Below, piece by piece: positions 57,486 to 64,000 of a stretch of DNA of 64,000 nt. The number at the start of each line of letters is the position of its first letter. Position 1 is the first letter of the stretch. The position numbers and the translations under genes are program-made. The notes beneath the pieces are model-generated. The model was not told the origin of the DNA. It saw only the letters and a list, made by a program, of their open reading frames with translations, and made no database searches. This stretch comes from Vibrio fortis (GTDB lineage: Bacteria > Pseudomonadota > Gammaproteobacteria > Enterobacterales > Vibrionaceae): the NCBI RefSeq assembly GCF_024347475.1, contig NZ_AP025487.1, forward strand, positions 2,666,001 through 2,730,000, in the 5' to 3' direction.

Positions 57486-59171
57486 ATGCTAACCAATCTC
57501 CCCACAGTTCTACGTCAGGCTAACCAGCTTAGTCTGACTCAAGAACAAGTTGTCGAGGAACATGTGCAAGCTTCTGGTGGTTCAACCCCAGAAGCTTTGA
57601 TTGCTCACGGTTTCTTGAACGCAGAAACCCTTGCCGAACACACTTCTCATATCTTCGGCTTACCTTTGATTTCGCTAGCTGACTACGACTACGAGCTGTT
57701 GTGTGAACAGCTTGGGCTGCGCGAACTTATCACCCAATATCATGCAATACCCGTCGCAAAATCAGCGTCAACACTCACGTTAGCCTCCGCCGATCCAACC
57801 GACCTACAAGCCGAAGACGATTTTCGTTTTGCTACTGGGCTGCAAGTTGAGCTAGTGGTAGCAAACTATCGCACACTGGAAGGTGCTATTCGGCGACTTT
57901 ATGGCAAAGCGATTACTCATGGCGAGAGCAATCGTAAAGAGATCACGCAGGATGAACTCGCTCACTTGGTGGAGGTTTCTGATGATGAAGTGAGTAGCGT
58001 CGAAGACCTTAGCCAAGACGAATCGCCCGTCAGTCGCTTTATCAATCAAATCCTAGTTGATGCTGTGCGCAAAGGGGCGTCTGATATCCATTTCGAGCCC
58101 TATGAAGAGTACTACCGAGTTCGCCTGCGCTGTGATGGCATCTTAGTCGAAACCCAACAGCCCGCAGCCCACCTGAGCCGGAGACTCTCAGCACGCCTTA
58201 AAATTCTAGCCAAGCTTGATATTGCTGAGCGACGTTTGCCTCAAGACGGTCGAATTAAGTTAAGACTCAATCAAGAGATTGCCATTGATATGCGCGTCTC
58301 TACCTTGCCAACACTGTGGGGCGAGAAGATTGTGCTTCGCCTACTCGATAGCAGTGCAGCCAATCTTGATATCGACATCCTTGGTTACAGTGAACAACAA
58401 AAGACACTCTACCTGAATGCTCTGAAACGCCCACAAGGCATGATTCTTATGACTGGGCCGACAGGTAGTGGCAAAACCGTATCGCTCTACACAGGCCTTC
58501 GTATTCTTAACACCTCGGAAAGAAACATCTCCACTGCCGAAGACCCGGTTGAGATTAACCTATGTGGTGTCAATCAAGTGCAAGTACAGCCCAAAATAGG
58601 CTTTGGGTTTGCTGAGGCGCTACGCTCTTTTCTACGCCAAGACCCTGATATCGTAATGGTTGGTGAAATTCGTGATATTGAAACCGCCGAAATAGCGATT
58701 AAAGCCTCTCAAACGGGGCACTTAGTTCTTTCAACACTTCACACCAACTCTGCAGCGGAAACTGTCACGCGCCTTGCACACATGGGAATAGAACCCTTTA
58801 ATCTCGCGTCATCATTAAGCCTCATCATCGCTCAACGCCTCGCTCGACGACTATGCCCGCACTGCAAAATGGCAGACGATGACCAAACCATTTATCACCA
58901 TCATGACATCAGTGCTCACCATACCTTTTACAAAGCAAACCCAAACGGTTGCAACGAGTGCAATCAAGGCTATTCCGGACGCGTTGGTATATATGAAGTC
59001 ATGCCATTCACCGAAAAGCTCAAAGCCAGTCTAATCTCTCGTCCAAATGCTATCGAGATAGAAAACTTAGCTAAGCAGGAAGGTATGCAAACTCTACGAG
59101 ACGCAGGGTTAGAGAAACTGCTATCAGGTGTGACTAGCTATCAAGAGCTGCAACGTGTTCTCTATATCTAA
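57486..59171 (+). CDS. pilB: Type IV pilus assembly ATPase PilB
   Basis: 561 residues. N-terminal GspE-N domain (about 1-150), then the hexameric ATPase: Asp box, Walker A GPTGSGKTVSLYTG (about 325), Walker B region DPDIVMVGEIRDIETAEIA, His box STLHTNSAAETVTRL, and a four-cysteine zinc site (CPHC ... CNEC). It powers pilus extension in the cytoplasm. No ribosome site is strong, so translation may depend on pilA coupling. Confidence 0.96.
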   Translation: MLTNLPTVLRQANQLSLTQEQVVEEHVQASGGSTPEALIAHGFLNAETLAEHTSHIFGLPLISLADYDYELLCEQLGLRELITQYHAIPVAKSASTLTLASADPTDLQAEDDFRFATGLQVELVVANYRTLEGAIRRLYGKAITHGESNRKEITQDELAHLVEVSDDEVSSVEDLSQDESPVSRFINQILVDAVRKGASDIHFEPYEEYYRVRLRCDGILVETQQPAAHLSRRLSARLKILAKLDIAERRLPQDGRIKLRLNQEIAIDMRVSTLPTLWGEKIVLRLLDSSAANLDIDILGYSEQQKTLYLNALKRPQGMILMTGPTGSGKTVSLYTGLRILNTSERNISTAEDPVEINLCGVNQVQVQPKIGFGFAEALRSFLRQDPDIVMVGEIRDIETAEIAIKASQTGHLVLSTLHTNSAAETVTRLAHMGIEPFNLASSLSLIIAQRLARRLCPHCKMADDDQTIYHHHDISAHHTFYKANPNGCNECNQGYSGRVGIYEVMPFTEKLKASLISRPNAIEIENLAKQEGMQTLRDAGLEKLLSGVTSYQELQRVLYI

Positions 59172-59198
59172 CCCTCTACCAACATCAATGTGAACCCT

Positions 59199-60428
59199 AT
59201 GGCAATCAAACCGAAACAATCACAATTAAAAAACTATCATTGGAGAGGAATTAACAGCTCGGGAAAGAAGGTTTCAGGGCAAACCTTGGCGCTCACTGAG
59301 CTTGAAGTCAGAGACAAACTTCGCGATCAGCACATTCAGATTAAGAAGATAAAGAAAAAAAACATCTCAGCATTCACTCGCCTGACTCATCGAGTCAAAA
59401 CAAAAGACATCACCCTGCTGACCCGACAATTGGCAACCATGCTGGCCACTGGTGTTCCCATCATCCAAGCCATCAAGTTAGTTTCAGATAACCACAGAAA
59501 AGCAGAAATGAAATCGATTCTGTCGCAGATATGCAAAGGTGTAGAAGCGGGTACCCCCTTATCAAAGGCGATGAGAACCGCGAGCCGTCATTTTGATGAC
59601 TTGTATACCGACCTTGTCGCGACAGGAGAACTATCGGGAAACTTAGCTGAAGTATTTGAAAGACTGGCCAACTATCGGGAAAAGAGTGAACGCTTAAGAT
59701 CCAAAGTCATAAAAGCGCTTATCTATCCGGTGATGGTGGTCGTCACCGCCTTAACGGTCTCATTCCTAATGCTAACCATGGTGATCCCTGAGTTTGAATC
59801 CATGTTCTCTGGTTTTGGCGCTGATCTGCCTTGGTTCACCGCCAAGGTGATGTCGTTGTCGCACTGGATGCAAGCTTATAGTCTCTATACCCTGCTTGGC
59901 TTGGTTGGCATCGTGCTATTCGTGATTCAAGCTCGCAAACGATCCTATTCCATAAGGCTCACCATCAGTCGGCTAGGATTAAAACTGCCGATTATCGGTG
60001 GCGTTATTGCTAAAGCCTCAATCGCTAAATTCAGTCGCACGCTATCAACCAGTTTTAGCTCAGGTATCCCGATATTAACCAGCCTCAGAACCACGGCCAA
60101 AACCACTGGCAACGTACACTTCGAATCCGCCATTACTGAAGTTCACAAAGAGACCGCGGCAGGGATGCCAATGTATATCGCAATGCGCAACAGCCAAGCC
60201 TTTCCAGAGATGGTGCTGCAAATGGTGATGATAGGTGAAGAGTCCGGCAATCTCGATGAAATGCTCACTAAGGTCGCCACCATTTATGAATTCGAAGTAG
60301 ACGATACCGTTGATAACTTGGGTAAAATCTTAGAACCGGTCATCATTGTTTTCCTTGGTTCTGTCGTCGGTGGTTTAGTGGTTGCGATGTACTTACCGAT
60401 CTTTAACCTAATGAGTGTGTTAGGATAG
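59199..60428 (+). CDS. pilC: Type IV pilus inner-membrane platform protein PilC
   Basis: 409 residues, GspF/PilC family. Two tandem T2SSF domains (about 70-190 and 275-395) with the motifs [19 protein letters not shown] and [16 protein letters not shown], each followed by hydrophobic helices. It couples PilB to pilin assembly. I chose the ATG at 59199 (MAIKPKQ); an upstream GTG three codons earlier is possible. No clear Shine-Dalgarno for either. 27 bp from pilB. Confidence 0.95.
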   Translation: MAIKPKQSQLKNYHWRGINSSGKKVSGQTLALTELEVRDKLRDQHIQIKKIKKKNISAFTRLTHRVKTKDITLLTRQLATMLATGVPIIQAIKLVSDNHRKAEMKSILSQICKGVEAGTPLSKAMRTASRHFDDLYTDLVATGELSGNLAEVFERLANYREKSERLRSKVIKALIYPVMVVVTALTVSFLMLTMVIPEFESMFSGFGADLPWFTAKVMSLSHWMQAYSLYTLLGLVGIVLFVIQARKRSYSIRLTISRLGLKLPIIGGVIAKASIAKFSRTLSTSFSSGIPILTSLRTTAKTTGNVHFESAITEVHKETAAGMPMYIAMRNSQAFPEMVLQMVMIGEESGNLDEMLTKVATIYEFEVDDTVDNLGKILEPVIIVFLGSVVGGLVVAMYLPIFNLMSVLG

Positions 60429-60487
60429 GCGATAATCAATGACACACTCATGGCACTCGCCAGTTAGATCCCAGTGGACAGGACACT

Positions 60488-61357
60488 ATGGAAGTATTTC
60501 ACTACTATCCTTGGCTATTCCCCGTATTAGCTTTTATCTTCAGCCTACTTATCGGTAGTTTTCTCAACGTTGTTATCCATCGCCTACCCATTATGATGGA
60601 GCGAGAATGGCAACAAGAGTGCTCAGAAAGCTTTCCTGACTACAAAATCCCTATGCCAGAGGGAACATACAACCTTAGTGTGCCTCGTTCGGCATGCCCA
60701 AAGTGTGAAACACAAATTCGAGCTATTGATAACATCCCTGTGCTCAGTTGGTTACTCCTGAAAGGCAAATGTCGAAAATGTTCAAACCCTATCAGCCCAC
60801 GCTACCCTTTTGTTGAGTTGCTAACTGCAGTGATGTGTAGCTTCGTTGCTGTTCATTTTGGCTTTAGCTACTACGCGCTGGCTCTGATCTTTTTTACCTT
60901 TGCCTTGATTGCCGCGACCTTCATCGACCTTGATACCATGTTACTGCCTGATCAAATCACCTTACCGTTAGTCTGGTCGGGAATTGCGCTTGCGTTGTTT
61001 GGCATTAGCCCTATCTCCCTTCAAGACTCCATCATTGGGGCAATGGCAGGCTACTTAGCTTTGTGGTCTGTCTATTGGCTATTCAAGCTAGTTACAGGCA
61101 AAGAAGGCATGGGCTATGGTGATTTCAAGCTTCTTGCGGCATTAGGCGCTTGGCTTGGTTGGCAGCACTTACCTATGATCATATTGCTCTCTTCGCTTGT
61201 TGGTCTCGTATTTGGTTTGATCCAACTGCGACTGAAACAGCAAGGCATCGATAAAGCCTTTCCTTTTGGTCCTTACCTCGCCATTGCTGGTTGGATAAGT
61301 CTGATTTGGGGCGAGAACATTATGGCTTGGTATTTTACTTCGGTTTTAGGAATTTAA
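60488..61357 (+). CDS. pilD: Prepilin peptidase / N-methyltransferase PilD
   Basis: 289 residues. It cleaves pilin leaders and methylates the new N-terminus; in Vibrio it also serves type II secretion. N-terminal helix, then a cytoplasmic domain with two CxxC pairs (CPKC ... CRKC) for zinc, then several helices with catalytic aspartates in [14 protein letters not shown] and [16 protein letters not shown]. coaE begins 3 bp later. Confidence 0.96.
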   Translation: MEVFHYYPWLFPVLAFIFSLLIGSFLNVVIHRLPIMMEREWQQECSESFPDYKIPMPEGTYNLSVPRSACPKCETQIRAIDNIPVLSWLLLKGKCRKCSNPISPRYPFVELLTAVMCSFVAVHFGFSYYALALIFFTFALIAATFIDLDTMLLPDQITLPLVWSGIALALFGISPISLQDSIIGAMAGYLALWSVYWLFKLVTGKEGMGYGDFKLLAALGAWLGWQHLPMIILLSSLVGLVFGLIQLRLKQQGIDKAFPFGPYLAIAGWISLIWGENIMAWYFTSVLGI

Positions 61358-61360
61358 TTT

Positions 61361-61969
61361 ATGGCTACCATTATTGGTCTCACTGGTGGTATTGCTAGCG
61401 GAAAAACCACCGTAGCAGACCTGTTTCAAGAGCATTTCAACATCGATATTGTCGATGCCGATATTGTGGCTCGTGAAGTTGTAGCAGTTGGCAGTGACGG
61501 ACTCCGTCAAATCACTGAACATTTTGGTGAAGCGATCCTTTTAGAAGACGGAACACTCAATCGAGCCAAACTCCGTGAACAGATCTTCAGTAACCCAGAA
61601 GATAAAGCGTGGTTAAATGCACTACTTCATCCAATGATCCACAATAAGATTGAAGAAGGGCTGACAAACATTCGCTCTCCTTATGGTTTACTCGTTGCAC
61701 CTTTACTGATTGAAAACCAGATGCAAGGTATGGCAGATCGCGTTTTAATTGTTGATGTTCCTACAGAAGTTCAGATTCAACGAACCATGAACCGAGACAA
61801 TGTCTCTGAAGAGCAAGTGAAAGCGATCCTCAAATCACAAGCTTCAAGAGAACAACGTTTAGCTATTGCGGACGACGTGATTAAAAACCATACTAAAAAC
61901 CAAGATCTTTTGCCTCAAATCACAGATTTACATCAAAAGTATCTAGCAATAAGCACACAAGATCGGTAA
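61361..61969 (+). CDS. coaE: Dephospho-CoA kinase
   Basis: 202 residues. P-loop GLTGGIASGKTTVADLF at the N-terminus, DADIVAREVV substrate site, and the LID region MNRDNVSEEQ. It does the last step of coenzyme A synthesis. It is translated directly after pilD, a conserved pilD-coaE-zapD-yacG order. Confidence 0.96.
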   Translation: MATIIGLTGGIASGKTTVADLFQEHFNIDIVDADIVAREVVAVGSDGLRQITEHFGEAILLEDGTLNRAKLREQIFSNPEDKAWLNALLHPMIHNKIEEGLTNIRSPYGLLVAPLLIENQMQGMADRVLIVDVPTEVQIQRTMNRDNVSEEQVKAILKSQASREQRLAIADDVIKNHTKNQDLLPQITDLHQKYLAISTQDR

Positions 61970-62001
61970 AAATAGTCTTATGTTGAATGAAGGTTTGCTT
62001 G

Positions 62002-62742
62002 ATGATCACTCATAAATTTGAACATCCTCTAAATGAGAAAACACGTATCTACTTAAGAGTGGAATCCCTCTTGAGACAGCTCCACTTGTCTTCGACATTT
62101 TCAGATGCTCAGCAGTACCAACTGTTCTTTCGCTCAATCTTCGATCTGATCGAAATCTTTGAGCAAATTCAACTAAAGAGTGAACTGGCAAAAGACATTG
62201 AGAAACAGCGCGTGACTTACAAGAGCTGGCTCAATGTTGAGGGCGTCGATCAAGAGATGCTTACTTCATTGCTAGAAGACATCAGCAATATCTACCGTGA
62301 ATTAATGCTGGCTGAACGTTTTGGTCAATCTCTCAAAGAAGATCGCTTCCTGAGTGCCATTCGCCAACGCTTTAATCTTCCAGGTGGCTCATGTTGCTTT
62401 GACTTACCCGCGCTGCACTACTGGCTGCATCTCCCTATCGATAAGAGAATGAACGATGCAAAAGCTTGGATGGATAGCCTACAGCCTCTGTATGACGCGC
62501 TAACCCTATGGTTAAAGCTAACTCGTGAAACCGGCCACTTCCAGCCGCAAATCGCTCGTGCGGGCTTCTTCCAGAGCGATGCAGAGGAAGCCAACATCTT
62601 ACGCCTCTCGATTCCAATGCAGTATGGCGCGTATCCGATGATCTCTGGACACAAAAATCGCTTTGCCGTGAAGTTTATGTGTTTTGAGAGTGGTCAGGCG
62701 TGTACTCAAGACATCGAATTTGAATTGGCTGTCTGCAGTTAA
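62002..62742 (+). CDS. zapD: Cell division protein ZapD
   Basis: 246 residues, as in E. coli ZapD/YacF (247). It matches the family along its length: [40 protein letters not shown], and [20 protein letters not shown]. It bundles FtsZ filaments at the septum. I chose ATG at 62002 ([11 protein letters not shown]) with GAAGG 9 bases upstream, not the upstream start five codons earlier. Confidence 0.94.
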   Translation: MITHKFEHPLNEKTRIYLRVESLLRQLHLSSTFSDAQQYQLFFRSIFDLIEIFEQIQLKSELAKDIEKQRVTYKSWLNVEGVDQEMLTSLLEDISNIYRELMLAERFGQSLKEDRFLSAIRQRFNLPGGSCCFDLPALHYWLHLPIDKRMNDAKAWMDSLQPLYDALTLWLKLTRETGHFQPQIARAGFFQSDAEEANILRLSIPMQYGAYPMISGHKNRFAVKFMCFESGQACTQDIEFELAVCS

Positions 62743-62813
62743 ATACCGTATTAAATTGGCTTGAGCCTCGCTCAGGCCTACAATTCTAGAATCACACCCA
62801 ACTAAGAAACATT

Positions 62814-63011
62814 ATGTCTAAAAAAGTCACCATCGTTAAATGCCCACAATGTCAGAGTGATGTTGAGTGGGGTGAACAGAGTCCACACCGCCCTTTCTGT
62901 AGCAAACAGTGCCAGATGATTGATTTTGGTGAATGGGCAGACGAAGAGAATAGCATCGCTGGTGCTCCGGATATGTCTGATAGTGATGGGTGGTCAGAAG
63001 ACCAGTACTAG
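62814..63011 (+). CDS. yacG: DNA gyrase inhibitor YacG
   Basis: 65 residues, the same as E. coli YacG. One zinc finger with Cys pairs in [13 protein letters not shown] and [16 protein letters not shown]. In E. coli it binds GyrB and inhibits gyrase. Its TAG stop is joined to an array of 11 heptamers. Confidence 0.94.
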   Translation: MSKKVTIVKCPQCQSDVEWGEQSPHRPFCSKQCQMIDFGEWADEENSIAGAPDMSDSDGWSEDQY

Positions 63012-63087
63012 ATTCGAGATTCGAGATTCGAGATTCGAGATTCGAGATTCGAGATTCGAGATTCGAGATTCGAGATTCGAGATTCGA
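63011..63087. repeat. Tandem 7-bp array (11 perfect units) at the yacG stop codon
   Basis: Eleven uninterrupted GATTCGA copies. As at luxR, the final G of the TAG stop is the first base of the array, and a terminator hairpin starts 10 bp after it. A frame of 65 codons over it is only the 21-bp periodicity read as a repeat peptide. Confidence 0.97.
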
Positions 63088-63097
63088 GAAGATTATT

Positions 63098-63127
63098 AAG
63101 GGTTGGCGTTTGCGTCAATCCTTTTTT
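63098..63127 (+). terminator. Terminator of yacG operon
   Basis: AAGGGTTGGCG-TTTG-CGTCAATCCTT with two G-T wobbles, then a T run. It resembles the terminator after the luxR array (AAGGGTTGACC). Confidence 0.82.
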
Positions 63128-63401
63128 GTTGCCGGTGAATTGGTGTTGGCTGAAAGAGACTCTCTACTCCTTCCTTTGTCAGTCTAGGGAATGACGGTTA
63201 TACGCAGGCTTGTTCTCCAATCGTCATCGAAAAGCTAGATTTCTAATGTCGCTGTCTGGAATGACGGAAAAAGTAGTCCCATTATCAGCTCCTTTAGTTT
63301 TTGCTACTAACCTCGTAACTCAAACCTCCCCGTCATCCCCAAGAGTGAAGGACGAGCGAGTTGAGGATCTCTTACTTTCGAAAATCGATATAACACGCAC
63401 A
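63128..63401. repeat. Intergenic region with decayed GGAATGACGG repeats
   Basis: About 270 bp without a gene. GGGAATGACGG (about 63187) and GGAATGACGG (about 63258) are direct copies, and CCGTCATCCCC (about 63329) is inverted. A dispersed intergenic repeat that has decayed is the simplest reading. Confidence 0.5.
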
Positions 63402-63430
63402 AAAAAGCGGAGCCAAATGGCTCCGCTTTT
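63402..63430 (-). terminator. Terminator of rplS
   Basis: AAAAGCGGAGCC-AAAT-GGCTCCGCTTTT, a perfect stem with A/T flanks, 22 bp past the rplS stop; works in either direction. Confidence 0.93.
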
Positions 63431-63451
63431 ATCGATAGAATGCAAAAAGAA

Positions 63452-63805
63452 TTACTTCTTAGCAAGCTTCTCTTTAATACGAGCAGACTTACCAGAACGC
63501 TCACGTAGGTAGTACAGCTTGGCACGACGTACTGCACCGCGGCGTTTAACTTCAATGCTATCAACCATTGGAGAGTGAGTTTGGAACGTACGCTCAACAC
63601 CTTCACCGTTCGAGATCTTACGAACTGTGAATGCAGAGTGAAGACCACGGTTACGAATAGCGATTACAACGCCTTCGAAAGCCTGTAGACGCTCACGGTC
63701 ACCTTCTTTTACCTTAACCTGAACTACAACAGTGTCACCTGGTGCGAATTTAGGAAGGTCTGATTTTAGTTGCTCTTCTTCAAGAGCTTTAATGATGTTG
63801 CTCAT
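63452..63805 (-). CDS. rplS: 50S ribosomal protein L19
   Basis: 117 residues, as in the family (115-117). Basic, with the L19 signature [28 protein letters not shown] region and [18 protein letters not shown] near the C-terminus. It lies at the 30S-50S interface. 42 bp after trmD, the usual rpsP-rimM-trmD-rplS order. Confidence 0.97.
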   Translation of the reverse strand: MSNIIKALEEEQLKSDLPKFAPGDTVVVQVKVKEGDRERLQAFEGVVIAIRNRGLHSAFTVRKISNGEGVERTFQTHSPMVDSIEVKRRGAVRRAKLYYLRERSGKSARIKEKLAKK

Positions 63806-63847
63806 TTGTATAAATTCCTAGAATAAACTGATACTAAATTTAATAGG

Positions 63848-64000
63848 TTACTGCTTGCTTTTCGTTTCAGAGCGATGCTCTTTAATGAATTCAGCCAGTA
63901 ATTGTTCCTGTTCGTCAGTCAGAGCTAGGTTTTCCAGGAGTTCTGGTCTTCTTAGCCAAGTACGGCCTAGCGATTGTTTTAATCGCCAGCGACGAATGTC
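63848..64000 (-). CDS. trmD: tRNA (guanine-N1)-methyltransferase, C-terminal end
   Basis: Fifty codons and a TAA stop at the right edge, open to the window end. The translation starts [20 protein letters not shown] and continues [16 protein letters not shown], which is the TrmD C-terminus. TrmD methylates G37 of tRNAs. The catalytic SPOUT domain lies outside the window. Confidence 0.93.
   Translation of the reverse strand, partial: DIRRWRLKQSLGRTWLRRPELLENLALTDEQEQLLAEFIKEHRSETKSKQ

Noticed and set aside
63011..63087. Possible CRISPR array
   Set aside because: Units are 7 bp and contiguous without spacers, and no cas genes are near.
62990..63187. 65-codon frame with repeating peptide SRFEIRD
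   Set aside because: It is a translation of the GATTCGA array (7-bp unit, 21-bp period), lacks a ribosome site and overlaps the end of yacG and its terminator.

Overview
The window reads as chromosomal DNA of a marine Vibrio, most like the Harveyi/Splendidus groups. The reasons are a ChiS-controlled chitobiose operon, a LuxR/HapR/SmcR-type TetR quorum-sensing master regulator, a pilABCD cluster, and a set of gamma-proteobacterial housekeeping genes whose products align along most of their length with enterobacterial and Vibrio families. Base composition and codon use are fairly uniform. I see no prophage, transposase, integron, CRISPR array, rRNA or tRNA. The two ends cut through chiS (left) and trmD (right).

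Region 1 (1-18.6 kb) is the chitin disaccharide system. The hybrid kinase ChiS is followed by an 849-bp control region and then a ten-gene + strand cluster. It encodes a periplasmic chitooligosaccharide-binding protein, a five-component Dpp/Opp-type ABC importer in total, a GH9 glycosidase, a BadF-type amino-sugar kinase, a GH20 hexosaminidase, the GH94 chitobiose phosphorylase ChbP and a phosphohexomutase. Together they import (GlcNAc)2 and convert it to GlcNAc plus GlcNAc-1-P, then to GlcNAc-6-P. Hairpins and a MITE-like palindrome divide the cluster into sub-blocks.

Region 2 (18.7-25 kb, minus strand) holds fbpABC iron uptake with a Fur box over a sigma70 promoter, glnK-amtB with a sigma54 promoter, and yacL. 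Region 3 (25-35 kb, minus) holds acnB, a patatin/beta-barrel fusion, mrcB and hrpB. Region 4 (35-41 kb, plus) holds sfsA, dksA-gluQ and pcnB-folK-panB-panC. Region 5 (41-46.5 kb) holds the YadGH-type exporter, a SulP transporter divergent from a beta-carbonic anhydrase, and hpt.

Region 6 (46.8-64 kb) holds the luxR-type regulator, the pyruvate dehydrogenase genes lpd, aceF, aceE and pdhR (with two PdhR operators), ampD/nadC, pilABCD-coaE-zapD-yacG, and rplS-trmD. Two tandem arrays of a 7-bp repeat begin exactly at the TAG stop codons of luxR and yacG, and each runs into a similar terminator.

Most of the window is well-known core genome. I did not find a convincing new multi-gene system. The less explained signals are in the non-coding DNA: the heptamer array plus terminator modules, the terminator that also looks like an NtrC enhancer upstream of glnK, the palindrome and CRP-like site in the chb leader, and the MITE-like element inside the chitobiose cluster.
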